A DNA stretch of 37,032 nt from Pseudomonadota bacterium. Lineage in GTDB: Bacteria; Pseudomonadota; Alphaproteobacteria; Caulobacterales; Caulobacteraceae. This document shows, in pieces, positions 7,444 through 15,457 of the stretch. Both the position numbers and the translations under genes were made by a program. Each line of letters starts with the position of its first letter. The stretch's first letter is position 1. The notes under the pieces were generated by a model. The model was not told where the DNA came from. It did no database searches and saw only the letters and a list, made by a program, of their open reading frames with translations. The stretch lies in assembly GCA_021816155.1 (NCBI GenBank), contig JAKAZA010000022.1, forward strand, positions 1 through 37,032, read 5' to 3'.

Positions 7444-8318
7444 GCGGGGAAATAGTTCCCGGCGCAGCGCCGCGCGGTCAGCCTCTTGTAGCCCGCCGGA
7501 TCGAGCGCCGTTCCGCAAAGGAAGGCCCGCGTCTCGGCGTTGCCGAAGCCGCGCTTGAACTGGAAGAGCCCGTCGGCGTGGTCGTCTCCTGCGCCGGCCG
7601 AGCCGCCCAGGTCGATGACATCCGCCGCCGCGAAATGCTCGATGGCGGCGTCGTTGAGCGCGAAGCTGGCGCCGTTGGCGTAGCCCAGGTCGTTCGCCGC
7701 CGTCAGGTGGCTGACCGCGACGCCATCGTGCTCGAACCAGATGGTCATCGCCGCGAGCGTTGCATCCACGAAGGCGGCGAGGGCGACCATGTCCGGCATG
7801 CGGGCGAGCGTCTCAAAATAACGATCGGGAAAACGCGCCGGCCCGCTGATGGCGTGGCGCGCCACGAGGCCCGCATAGAGCCGGCGCCAGTCGTCGAGGC
7901 GCTCGCCCAGGCTGACCAGCTCGACACGGCAGCGCCGGCGCCCGCGCCGGATGCGCTCGCGGTGGTGCTTGCTCGGGGCGTAGGGCCCGGCGGCGCGGTC
8001 GACGAGCACGTGGGTCTTGAACGGACGGCAAAGATCGAAGACCGCGCGCAACGCGTCCTCGCCGGGCGCGGCCAGCGGGTCGGGGACCAGCGTGATGGAC
8101 ACGAAGCCGGCGGCGGCGAGCGTCTCGAGTCCCCCCGCGAGGTCCGCGCGCGGCGGCAGCGGCGTGCGCGGATAGGGGCCCATGGCGTCCTCGAGGCCGG
8201 CGCCGTCGATGGGCCGGGCGATCACGAACCCGTCCCAGGGAGCAACCTCGACTGGGCGGCCGTGGCCCGACAACGCCTGGGCGTAGGCGGCGGACGCATA
8301 GGGGTGGCGCCCGGGCAA
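7431..8318 (-). CDS. FemAB/BioF2-like GNAT acyltransferase
   Basis: A protein of about 295 aa, last gene of the five-gene minus-strand set. The C-terminal half matches the FemAB-like acetyltransferase layout (Acetyltransf_6): a core helix with YANGASFALNDAAIEHF, then VIDLGGS and FQFKRGFGN near the end. Proteins of this group sit in exopolysaccharide and glycan clusters and attach amino acids or acyl groups to sugars. No ATG/GTG start is available near the upstream gene. TTG 8318, 6 nt after the preceding stop, is the best candidate; a CTG overlapping that stop is another. The substrate is unknown. Confidence 0.75.
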   Translation of the reverse strand: MPGRHPYASAAYAQALSGHGRPVEVAPWDGFVIARPIDGAGLEDAMGPYPRTPLPPRADLAGGLETLAAAGFVSITLVPDPLAAPGEDALRAVFDLCRPFKTHVLVDRAAGPYAPSKHHRERIRRGRRRCRVELVSLGERLDDWRRLYAGLVARHAISGPARFPDRYFETLARMPDMVALAAFVDATLAAMTIWFEHDGVAVSHLTAANDLGYANGASFALNDAAIEHFAAADVIDLGGSAGAGDDHADGLFQFKRGFGNAETRAFLCGTALDPAGYKRLTARRCAGNYFPAYRG

Positions 8319-8323
8319 CCGGA

Positions 8324-9064
8324 TCAGGCCCCCGCGCGCGCCGCGACCACGTAGATGCTGGCGCAGAAGGCGGGATGCTCGCGTCCGAGCTCGAAGCAGC
8401 CTTCCATGAAGGCGGGCGAGATCAGCGGGCCGCCCATCAGGGCGTTGAGCTGGAAGTTGGCCAGCGGCTTGAAGAAGACGCCGCCGGTCGACTGGATGGC
8501 GAGTCCTGCGGCGCGTGTGTCGCGGCACAGCGTATCGAGCCGATAGACGCGCCGGTGGCCGGCGGCGACGTCGTCCGGGCTCAGGGCCTCGAGATGGGAG
8601 AGCGCACCCATCTTCACCGCGATCCGGCGCGAGGCCGCCTCCGCGTTCGGAACCACGACGAAGAGTCGCCCGCTCGCGGTCAGCAGCGCACCCAGGCGCC
8701 GCAGGCAGTCCATCGGGTCCGCGACGTGCTCGAGAACGTGAGAGAAGAAGATCGTCTCGAACCGCCGCCGGGTCTCGTACCCCTCGATGAGGCCGCGCTC
8801 GAAGCACACGCCCGCGCCGGCTTTCGCCCTCGCGGCCTCGATGAACTCGGCCACCGGCTCCAGCACCGTCAGATCGGCGAACCGGGCCGCCAGCAGCGAC
8901 GTCTGGTCGCCGTGGGCGCACCCCACCTGCAGGCACGGCCCGTCGCGGAAGAAGGGCTCGAACGTGCGCATCATGTAGCCGCGCATGACCGCGTCGAAGG
9001 GCGCCGCGCCCTCGCCGTACGATGCGACCGCCTCCTCCAGCCGGCGATGTTCGACGGCGCTCAT
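8324..9064 (-). CDS. Class I SAM-dependent methyltransferase
   Basis: A 246-aa protein. Motif I is degenerate but clear, CLQVGCAHGDQ at about residues 44-54, followed by VLEP as the acidic strand and FFSHVLEHVADPMDCLRRLG as the Methyltransf_23-type post-motif. VVVPNAEA corresponds to the last core strand. ATG at 9064 overlaps the stop of the PhyH gene by 4 nt, so the two are probably co-translated. It is one of three methyltransferase domains in the island, which suggests several methylated positions on the final glycan. Confidence 0.88.
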   Translation of the reverse strand: MSAVEHRRLEEAVASYGEGAAPFDAVMRGYMMRTFEPFFRDGPCLQVGCAHGDQTSLLAARFADLTVLEPVAEFIEAARAKAGAGVCFERGLIEGYETRRRFETIFFSHVLEHVADPMDCLRRLGALLTASGRLFVVVPNAEAASRRIAVKMGALSHLEALSPDDVAAGHRRVYRLDTLCRDTRAAGLAIQSTGGVFFKPLANFQLNALMGGPLISPAFMEGCFELGREHPAFCASIYVVAARAGA

Positions 9065-9861
9065 CGCTGGTCGCCCTTGAAGGTCCATCGCTCCGGCGGC
9101 TGGTAGTACTCCTCCAGGCTCGTGGCGACGCGGGCGTTGAAGCCCATCATCTGGCGCACATCGTCGCTCATCCGCGCCTGGAATGCGGCCGGCAGGTACC
9201 TCGGCCAGTCCATCTGGGGCTTCATGAAAGGGCGCCCGAAGCACAGCGTCAGCGCCGGCCGCGCCGCGCCCGAGCGGTTAGGCGCGGCCGCGTGCACGGC
9301 GAGGCTGTCGAACAGCGCCACGTCGCCCGCCTTGCCGAGGATGGGCTCGGCGCCGGTCGCGAAAGTCTCGGGGTCCGGCATGGCCTCGCGACGGTGCGAA
9401 CCCGACAGTATCCGCGTCGCGCCGGTCTCGACGGTGAAATCGGCAAGCATCACCAACATGTTGAGCGAAAGCCGATAATCGCCGGTGAAGGCGCGGACGT
9501 CCCGATGGGGCTTGCCGGTATAGTTCAGGACGCCCGGCCGGTGCAGCGCCGCGCCGTAGTTGAGCAGGATCCACTTGCCCCCGAAATATCGGTCGATGAA
9601 GGCCGACAGCGGCAGGGCGGCCAGGAAGTCGTCCAGCGGGCCGCCGTAACCGGCCACGTGGTGCGCGGCGCCCTCCATGTCCGCCGCCACGCCGTTCTTC
9701 TCCTGCACGCGCCGGCAAATGGCGTGGACCCGCTCGCAGTCGGCGGCGAGCGCGGCAACCTGGCCGCCCGTCAGCACGCCCTCGAACAGCACCCACCCCT
9801 TCTCGGCCATGACGGCCTCGAAATCGGCCAGCGTCGGCGCGGGGCCTGGCCCGCGCGTCAT
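9061..9861 (-). CDS. Phytanoyl-CoA dioxygenase (PhyH) family Fe(II)/2-oxoglutarate oxygenase
   Basis: A 266-aa non-heme iron oxygenase. The iron triad is visible as H119-x-D121 in KPHRDVRAF and H190 in SLAVHAAAPN. The 2-oxoglutarate-binding arginine is probably R196 or R201 in NRSGAARPA. PhyH-family members hydroxylate small molecules, including sugars and lipids, using 2-oxoglutarate and oxygen. Its place between two methyltransferase genes, with ATGA overlaps on both sides, points to hydroxylation of a glycan precursor or its substituent. The exact substrate cannot be told. Confidence 0.87.
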   Translation of the reverse strand: MTRGPGPAPTLADFEAVMAEKGWVLFEGVLTGGQVAALAADCERVHAICRRVQEKNGVAADMEGAAHHVAGYGGPLDDFLAALPLSAFIDRYFGGKWILLNYGAALHRPGVLNYTGKPHRDVRAFTGDYRLSLNMLVMLADFTVETGATRILSGSHRREAMPDPETFATGAEPILGKAGDVALFDSLAVHAAAPNRSGAARPALTLCFGRPFMKPQMDWPRYLPAAFQARMSDDVRQMMGFNARVATSLEEYYQPPERWTFKGDQR

Positions 9862-10928
9862 CGCCGGAGCTGCAGGAACAGGGCCGCGCCCGCCTCGAAG
9901 CGCGCCGCGATGCGGCGCGCGTTGGCCTCGACGAAGCGGTCGGCGACCCGCCGCACGCCGTCGCCGAAGGCCCATTCGTAGTCGTCGAACACGATCCAGC
10001 CGCCAGCCGCGACCAGAGGCGTCCAGACCGCGCAGTCGGCGGCGGCCTCGGGCTCTGCGTGGTTGCCGTCGATGTGCAGGAAGGCGATCCGGCCGGCGTA
10101 CGCGGTCTCGCCGAACGCTTCCGTGCGCACCGGGGCGCCGCTGCGATAGAGCGCCGCCCCGCGCATCGACGGCGCGCGTATGTAGTTGAGGTCGCCGCAG
10201 GCCAGCGGGGCCAGATTGACCTCGAAGATCCGCAGCGCCTCGTCGGCGTCGACATCGGCGCTGGCGGCGTCGACCATCGGCTCGCCCTGTACGAGGCCCT
10301 CGTTCGACCACGGGTCGACGCAGAGCGTCTTACCGACCGCGTAGCGGCGGGCGAGCCAGACCAGCAGGGCAGCCGAGCGCCCCCACCAGGAGCCTATCTC
10401 CACCACGTCGCCGGTCGGCGCGTGGCGCATGGCCTCCATGACGGCGACCATTTTCTCCTCGCCGCACATGCCCGGGATCGCGTCGACCAGGCGCACGAGC
10501 CCCGCGCGCTCCAGCACCGACAGCGGCGGCTTGCCGCCCATCGCCGGCCAGAACGACGGGGCCCTGGCCGCGCCGAGGCGCTCGCGCAGCGCGCGGTAGG
10601 CGCGCTCGTTGTCCTGCGGGGACGCGCCGCCCGTGAGCCGGGCGCCCGGGGCGATCTGGCCGAGACGTTCGGCCAGGTGCTTCCAGACGATGTAGTGTGG
10701 GGCATGGACCGCGCGGACCTGGTGGCGGCGGACCACCTCGGCCAGCGCCGCGTCGAACCCCGGATCGTTGACATACGGCAGGTGCTCCCAGGCCTCGTAG
10801 GCGGACTCGGCTGGGTCGCGCGACAGCGACGAAGCGCCCACCACCGTCAGGCCCATCGCCTTCGCCCGGTCGCGGAACGCGAGCCCGTCCGGCAGGCCGG
10901 CGGGGAAGACGAGGACGGCTTCACCCAT
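9858..10928 (-). CDS. Fusion: pre-ATP-grasp-like N-domain plus class I methyltransferase (Methyltransf_24/CmcI type)
   Basis: A 356-aa two-part protein. Residues 1-130 start VLVFPAGLPDG and look like a Rossmann-type pre-ATP-grasp domain of the sort that opens ATP-grasp ligases, but no ATP-grasp core follows. Residues about 150-356 are a methyltransferase: VVEIGSWWGRSAALL (175-189), the acidic strand LCVDPWSN, and FLHIDGNH then IVFDDYEW, which match the Methyltransf_24/CmcI group, where such acidic and His residues bind a metal. The start ATG 10928 overlaps the aminotransferase stop by 8 nt; the stop overlaps the PhyH start by 4 nt. The role of the N-domain is unknown. Confidence 0.8.
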   Translation of the reverse strand: MGEAVLVFPAGLPDGLAFRDRAKAMGLTVVGASSLSRDPAESAYEAWEHLPYVNDPGFDAALAEVVRRHQVRAVHAPHYIVWKHLAERLGQIAPGARLTGGASPQDNERAYRALRERLGAARAPSFWPAMGGKPPLSVLERAGLVRLVDAIPGMCGEEKMVAVMEAMRHAPTGDVVEIGSWWGRSAALLVWLARRYAVGKTLCVDPWSNEGLVQGEPMVDAASADVDADEALRIFEVNLAPLACGDLNYIRAPSMRGAALYRSGAPVRTEAFGETAYAGRIAFLHIDGNHAEPEAAADCAVWTPLVAAGGWIVFDDYEWAFGDGVRRVADRFVEANARRIAARFEAGAALFLQLRR

Positions 10929-12060
10929 GCGCTGTCTCCAGGGCGTCGACGAGAGCAGCGGCGACGCGCCGGACGTCCGCCTCGTCGAGGTCGATGAAAT
11001 ACGGCAGGCCCAGCGTCGAGCGGGCGAGCCGGTCGGTCACCGGCAGCGGCGCGCGCGGGCAGTCGGCGAACGCTGGCTGGCGGTGGCAGCCCTCGCCCCA
11101 CCAGTCGCGGGTCTCGACGCCGAGCGCGGCCAGGGCGCCGGCGATGCCGGGCGCCCGCCATGCGGGCGTTTGGACGACGCAGGCGCTCGAGATCCAGCGC
11201 GCGCCCCAACCGGGCTGGAAGCCGATCTCGGGCCGCAGCGCGAGGCCGGCGCGCAGGCGCTGGGCGGTCAGGGCGAAACGGGCCCGATCGGCGGGCCACG
11301 CGTCGAGACTGGCGAGCGCCACGGCCGCCGCGTACTCGCTCATCTTCGCGTTGCACGCCGGCGTGCGGGCGCTGCGGTCGCCGTGGAAGCCGAACGAGGC
11401 GAGGCCGCGCAGGCTGGCCAGGAATGCGGCGTCGCTGCTGGCCACGTAGCCCCCCTCGCCCGCCGCGCACGTCTTGGTGGCGTGCAGGCTGACCGTGACC
11501 GGAACCGGGGCGCACTCCAGGCCGTCGAACGCCGCCGCGCCGTCCACGATCACGGGCAGGCCGGTTCCGTCGGCGACGTCGCGCCAGCATGCAAGGTCGG
11601 GCGTGCGACCGAAGGCCGCCACCGGCAGGATGGCGCCGACCTCGGCCGGCGCAGCCGCGATGGCGGCCAGGACGGCGGCCGGATCGAGCATCCAGGTCTC
11701 GGGGTCGACATCGACGAAATAGGGCGTGAGGCCCGCGCCCATCGCCGCGTGGGCGCTGGCGCAGAAGGTCCAGGCCGGCATGAGGCAAAGCGAGCCGGGC
11801 TTGGCGCCGGCCGCGCGCAGGGCGAGCGTGATCGCCACGGTGCCGTTGGCGCATGTGACGACCTCGGCGGCGTCGACGAGCCGACCGGCGAGCCGCTGCT
11901 CCAGTTCGACGACGAGCGGGCCGTGGTTGGCGTAGCGGCGCGCATCGTCGATGCGGTCGAGGTACGGCGCGATCATCTCGCGGGTCGGCAGGCGGGGGCG
12001 CGCGATCGGCACGCGCACCGGCTCCGACGCCGGAATATGGTTGCGTTTCAGAACGGCCAT
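10921..12060 (-). CDS. DegT/DnrJ/EryC1/StrS-family sugar aminotransferase
   Basis: A 379-aa PLP enzyme of full family length. Conserved points are CANGTVAITLAL (70-81), PAWTFCAS (95-102), VIVDGAAAFDG (170-180) with D173 for the pyridine nitrogen, and SLHATKTCAAGEGG (191-204) with K196 as the Schiff-base lysine. The family transaminates 3- or 4-keto nucleotide sugars to amino sugars. It is the first gene of the minus-strand operon, so amination of a sugar is probably the entry step. The promoter region holds a CtrA-like site 46 nt upstream of the start and a GAATC sequence, a target of the CcrM methylase in this group. Confidence 0.9.
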   Translation of the reverse strand: MAVLKRNHIPASEPVRVPIARPRLPTREMIAPYLDRIDDARRYANHGPLVVELEQRLAGRLVDAAEVVTCANGTVAITLALRAAGAKPGSLCLMPAWTFCASAHAAMGAGLTPYFVDVDPETWMLDPAAVLAAIAAAPAEVGAILPVAAFGRTPDLACWRDVADGTGLPVIVDGAAAFDGLECAPVPVTVSLHATKTCAAGEGGYVASSDAAFLASLRGLASFGFHGDRSARTPACNAKMSEYAAAVALASLDAWPADRARFALTAQRLRAGLALRPEIGFQPGWGARWISSACVVQTPAWRAPGIAGALAALGVETRDWWGEGCHRQPAFADCPRAPLPVTDRLARSTLGLPYFIDLDEADVRRVAAALVDALETAHG

Positions 12061-12105
12061 CGGCGAATCCGGCCCAATCGAGGCGCGTAGCCGACCACCG
12101 TGTGG

Positions 12106-12120
12106 TTAATGCGCAGCTAA
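12106..12120. promoter_or_regulatory. Candidate CtrA-binding site upstream of the glycan operon
   Basis: TTAA, 7 nt, CTAA on the plus strand; on the minus strand TTAG-N7-TTAACC. This is one mismatch from TTAA-N7-TTAA and sits 46 nt upstream of the aminotransferase start, in the divergent region shared with the SDR operon. A perfect 6-bp GC hairpin (12121-12135) follows immediately. Confidence 0.5.
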
Positions 12121-12160
12121 CCCGGCGCCGCCGGGCGCGACGCGCGGTTGCCCGAACTGT

Positions 12161-12179
12161 GGTCAGTGGCGCCTTGACC
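12161..12179. promoter_or_regulatory. Short inverted repeat, possible operator of the SDR-thiolase operon
   Basis: GGTCA (12161-12165) and TGACC (12175-12179) form a 5-bp inverted repeat with 9 nt between, about 53 nt upstream of the SDR start. The size suits a dimeric regulator such as a TetR or GntR protein. No regulator gene is nearby and the repeat is short, so the call is tentative. Confidence 0.25.
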
Positions 12180-12231
12180 GTTCCGGCGGCAGGCCCGAAA
12201 GCACTTCGAACAACTATGGGAGAACGTGGGA

Positions 12232-13032
12232 ATGGGTCGGCTCGAGGGACGCTCGACCGTGGTGACGGGCGCCGCCAGCGGCATCGGCCGTGCGACATCG
12301 CTGCTGTTCGCCAATGAAGGCGCCGCGGTGGTGTGCGTCGATCGCGCGGACGCGGTGAACGAGACCGCCGCCGCGATCCGCCACGCCGGCGGCAAGGCGA
12401 TCGCAATGCAGGGCGACGCCGGCAAGGAAGACGACGTGCGGGCCTATATCGAACGTGCGGTCTCGGAGCACGGCGGCCTCGACGCGGTCTACGCCAACGC
12501 CGGCATCGGCTCGTCGGGCGGCGCGTTCGGCCCGATCGACCAGATCACGCCGGAAGGCTGGATGGAGGTGCTGCGGATCAACCTGGTCGGCCCGTTCCTC
12601 GCCATCAAGCACGCCGGCGCCGTCATGCGCGGGAAGGGCAAGGGCTCGATCATCTGCACGGCCTCGGTGGCCGGCATCCGCTCCGGCGCAGGCGGAATCC
12701 CCTATTCTGCGTCGAAGGCCGGGGTCATCAATCTGGTGCAGACCTGCGCCAATGAGCTCTACGGCACGGGAATCCGCGTCAACGCGATCTGTCCCGGCCT
12801 GATCGAGACCGGCATGACCCGCATGGTCTACCAGCGAGCGCGCGAGCGCGGGACGGAGGACCGCATCGGCCAGCTCAACCCGCTGACGCGCGGCGGCGAG
12901 CCGGAGGAGATCGCCGCGGCGGCGCTCTTCCTCGCTTCGGACGACAGCTCCTACGTCAACGGCCACGCGCTGGTGGTCGACGGGGGCCTGTCGTCGTCGC
13001 ACCCGGTGGGGCAGCGGCGGGGCCCGCGCTGA
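12232..13032 (+). CDS. Short-chain dehydrogenase/reductase (SDR), classical type
   Basis: A 266-aa NAD(P)-dependent oxidoreductase. The cofactor motif TGAASGIG is at residues 12-19, the structural NAG motif (YANAG) near 87-91, and the catalytic tetrad is N117, S145, Y158 and K162 (the last two in PYSASK). D37, at the end of strand 2, favours NAD(H). ATG 12232 is preferred because GGGAG lies 9 nt upstream; GTG 12226 is too close to it. The thiolase-like gene follows after 34 nt, so this enzyme probably oxidises a hydroxyacyl-CoA or alcohol before carbon-carbon cleavage. Confidence 0.9.
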   Translation: MGRLEGRSTVVTGAASGIGRATSLLFANEGAAVVCVDRADAVNETAAAIRHAGGKAIAMQGDAGKEDDVRAYIERAVSEHGGLDAVYANAGIGSSGGAFGPIDQITPEGWMEVLRINLVGPFLAIKHAGAVMRGKGKGSIICTASVAGIRSGAGGIPYSASKAGVINLVQTCANELYGTGIRVNAICPGLIETGMTRMVYQRARERGTEDRIGQLNPLTRGGEPEEIAAAALFLASDDSSYVNGHALVVDGGLSSSHPVGQRRGPR

Positions 13033-13066
13033 AATTTCGAGAAGACGAGCAGATGGAAGCCAAGGA

Positions 13067-14281
13067 ATGAGCATCAAAGGCAAGGCCTACGTGGCGGGCG
13101 TCTGGGAGCATCCGCTCCGCGACATCCCGCACCTGTCGACCGCCCAGGTCCACGCCGAGTGCGCCAAGGGCGCGCTCGAGGACGCGGGCCTCTCGTTCGA
13201 CGACGTCGACGCCTATTTCTGCGCCGGCGACGCCCCCGGCTTCGGCGCGCTCTCGATGGCCGACTACATGGGCCTGAAGCTGAAGCACACGGACTCGACC
13301 GAGACCGGCGGCTCTTCCTACATCGTGCACGCGGGCCACGCGGCGGAGGCGATCGCGGCCGGCAAGTGCAAGGTCGCGCTGATCACGCTGGCCGGCCGCC
13401 CGAACGGCAGCCGCTCAGGCCTCGGCGACGCCTCCAGCCGCCAGGAGCGCTTCCGCATGGCGCCGCAGGGCGGCGGCGGCGGCGGGATCAACGAGGTCCC
13501 GGAAGCCGGCTTCGAGAACATCTGGGGCGGCACCACCCACAACACCTACGGCATGTGCGCGATGCGCCACATGCACCAGTACGGCACCACCTCCGAGCAG
13601 CTGGCCTGGATCAAGGTGGCCGCGTCGCATCACGCGCAATGGAACGAGCACGCCATGCTGCGCGAGGTGGTCACGGTAGAGGACGTGCTCGCCTCGCCGA
13701 TGATCGCCGATCCGCTGCACCGCATGGACTGCTGCGTGATCTCCGACGGCGGCGGCGCCGTCGTGATGGTCGCGCCGGAGATCGCCAGGAGCCTGAAGCG
13801 GCCCCTGGTGAAGGTGATCGGCCACGGCGAGGCGCCGAAAGGGCCGGCCGGCGGCCGCAATCTCGACCTCACTTATTCGGGCGCGGTCTGGTCCGGCCCG
13901 CCGGCGTTCGCGGAAGCGGGGATCAAGCCCTCGGACATCAAGTACGCCTCGATCTACGACAGCTTCACCATCACGGTCCTGATGCAGATCGAGGACCTGG
14001 GCTTCTGCGAGAAGGGCCAGGGCGGGAAATTCGTGGCCGACGGCAACCTGATCTCAGGGGTCGGCAAGCTCCCGTTCAACACCGACGGCGGCGGCCTGTG
14101 CAACAACCACCCCACCAACCGCGGCGGGATCACCAAGGTCATCGAGGCGGTTCGCCAGGCCAGAGGCGAGGCGCACCCGAAGGTGCAGGTGCCCAACTGC
14201 GACCTCGTGATCGCCCACGGCACCGGCGGCTCGCTCGGCACGCGCCACGGCGCCGGCACCCTCATCATGGAAAGGGAATAG
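13067..14281 (+). CDS. Thiolase-like protein (SCP-x/Ltp group) lacking the usual nucleophilic cysteine
   Basis: A 404-aa thiolase-superfamily protein. The segment that holds the acyl-accepting Cys in true thiolases reads TETGGSSYIVHAGHAAEAI (78-96), with Gly or Ser at the Cys position. The C-terminal catalytic loop HGTGG is kept at about 384-388, and NNHPTNRGG occupies the other active-site loop. Members without this Cys that pair with a DUF35 protein, such as Ltp2 with ChsH2-type partners, act as retro-aldolases on acyl-CoAs in steroid side-chain breakdown. The DUF35 gene begins 1 nt after this stop, supporting such a complex. The substrate here is unknown. Confidence 0.85.
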   Translation: MSIKGKAYVAGVWEHPLRDIPHLSTAQVHAECAKGALEDAGLSFDDVDAYFCAGDAPGFGALSMADYMGLKLKHTDSTETGGSSYIVHAGHAAEAIAAGKCKVALITLAGRPNGSRSGLGDASSRQERFRMAPQGGGGGGINEVPEAGFENIWGGTTHNTYGMCAMRHMHQYGTTSEQLAWIKVAASHHAQWNEHAMLREVVTVEDVLASPMIADPLHRMDCCVISDGGGAVVMVAPEIARSLKRPLVKVIGHGEAPKGPAGGRNLDLTYSGAVWSGPPAFAEAGIKPSDIKYASIYDSFTITVLMQIEDLGFCEKGQGGKFVADGNLISGVGKLPFNTDGGGLCNNHPTNRGGITKVIEAVRQARGEAHPKVQVPNCDLVIAHGTGGSLGTRHGAGTLIMERE

Positions 14282-14282
14282 G

Positions 14283-14696
14283 ATGACCGACGTTCAGGAT
14301 CGTCCAACCACGCGCCGGATCCCGGCGCCGTCGCAGAACCTCGAGAGCAAGCCCTTCTGGGACGCGGCCAAGGAAGGCCGCTTCCTGATCAAGCGCTGCA
14401 AGGCGTGCGGCGAGCCGCACTGGTACCCGCGCACGATCTGCCCATTCTGCCACTCGTCCGACACGGTCTGGGAGGAAAGCAAGGGCGAGGGCGTGATCTA
14501 CACGTTCAGCGTCATGCGCCGGAACACGCCGGTCCCCTACGGCATCGGCTACGTGACGCTGGACGAAGGAGTCTCACTGCTCACCAACTTCGTGGACTGC
14601 GACCTCGACTCGTTGAAGATCGGGCGGCGGGTGAAGCTGAAATGGACACCGACTGGCGACAACGACCCGCCGGGGTTCACCTTCACGACGGCCTGA
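14283..14696 (+). CDS. DUF35 OB-fold/zinc-ribbon acyl-CoA-binding partner protein
   Basis: A 137-aa protein with a rubredoxin-like zinc ribbon, C39-x2-C42 and C53-x2-C56 (CKACGE and CPFCHS), followed by an OB-fold with VIYTFSVMRR and PYGIGYVTLD. DUF35 proteins bind acyl-CoA and form obligate complexes with thiolase-like partners; the gene lies 1 nt downstream of one. It probably supplies the CoA-binding site for the retro-aldol or thiolase reaction. It is followed 19 nt later by the globin gene, apparently in the same operon. Confidence 0.9.
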   Translation: MTDVQDRPTTRRIPAPSQNLESKPFWDAAKEGRFLIKRCKACGEPHWYPRTICPFCHSSDTVWEESKGEGVIYTFSVMRRNTPVPYGIGYVTLDEGVSLLTNFVDCDLDSLKIGRRVKLKWTPTGDNDPPGFTFTTA

Positions 14697-14715
14697 AACC
14701 TCGGAGGAGCCCGCC

Positions 14716-15144
14716 ATGAAGGGCGCCGACCTGATCGTGGCCAGCTTCGAGCTGGCCGCCGAGCGTTGCGAGGACCTGACGCCGCTGGTCTACCAGCGGC
14801 TCTTCGCCGAACAGCCGCAGATGGAGGCGCTCTTCTGGCGGGACACGAACGGCCTGGTGAAGGGCGAGATGCTGTCGCGGGTCATCGAGACCATCCTCGA
14901 CTTCGTCGGCGAGCGGCAATACGCCCACCATCTGATCCAGTGCGAGGTGATCACCCACGCCGGCTACGACGTGCCGCCAGAGGTGTTCGCCACCTTCTTC
15001 GGAGTGGTGGCGCGCACGCTCGAGGCGGTGCTGGGCGCGGACTGGACGGCGGAGATCGACGCGGCCTGGGCTACGCTGCTCGGCGAGCTCGATTTCTACG
15101 TCCGTCATCCCGACCAGAGCCAGACCGCCGCGCTGGCGAGATGA
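14716..15144 (+). CDS. Single-domain bacterial globin (probable)
   Basis: A 142-aa all-helical protein of globin length. The sequence LVYQRLFAEQPQMEALF (24-40) matches the B-C helices with Phe at CD1 (F40). The F-helix-like stretch HAGYDVPPEVF puts the proximal heme ligand at H81, and the G-H part ends WATLLGELDFYV. The layout resembles the globin domain of flavohemoglobins and Vitreoscilla-type globins, without the reductase. A good ribosome site (GGAGG) precedes ATG 14716. It is the last gene of the SDR-thiolase-DUF35 set; a role in oxygen or NO handling is inferred. Confidence 0.75.
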   Translation: MKGADLIVASFELAAERCEDLTPLVYQRLFAEQPQMEALFWRDTNGLVKGEMLSRVIETILDFVGERQYAHHLIQCEVITHAGYDVPPEVFATFFGVVARTLEAVLGADWTAEIDAAWATLLGELDFYVRHPDQSQTAALAR

Positions 15145-15187
15145 ACCGGCGGCGGGCGAGCCTTGAGTCCGCCGCATCGCGCCTAGT

Positions 15188-15457
15188 TCAGCCGCCCGCC
15201 CGGCGTGCGTTGGTCCGAAGCACGAAGCCGATCACCACCGCGACGGCGCGATAGAGCTCCTCGGGGATCTCGCGCTCCAGCTCCACCTGGGCCAGGGCCT
15301 CGGCCAGGACCGGGTCGCTATGTAGCGGCACGCCATGCGCACGTGCCGTCTCGATGATCTTCTCGCCCAGCCAGCCGCGGCCGACCGCCACGACACGCGG
15401 AGCCCGGGGCCGCTCGTACGCCAACGCCACCGCGACGGTCTGTTGCGGCTCGCTCAT
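15188..15457 (-). CDS. Stand-alone FlhB C-terminal domain-like protein (YlqH type)
   Basis: An 89-aa protein matching the cytoplasmic tail of FlhB after its autocleavage site: VAVALAYE, APRVVAVGRG, IIETARAHGVPL, LAEALAQVELEREIPEELYR and AVAVVIGFVLR. It has no transmembrane helices and no NPTH cleavage motif. FlhB is the export-switch protein of the flagellar secretion system, which responds to the FliK ruler. This gene starts inside the fliK stop (ATGA), as the similar ylqH-type genes often do beside fliK, suggesting a part in substrate switching. The precise function of these short homologues is not established. Confidence 0.85.
   Translation of the reverse strand: MSEPQQTVAVALAYERPRAPRVVAVGRGWLGEKIIETARAHGVPLHSDPVLAEALAQVELEREIPEELYRAVAVVIGFVLRTNARRAGG

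Noticed and set aside
6759-8354. Open frame of 531 codons spanning two genes
   Set aside because: It crosses the ends of two converging genes in a wrong frame; arginine-rich low-complexity translation caused by high GC.
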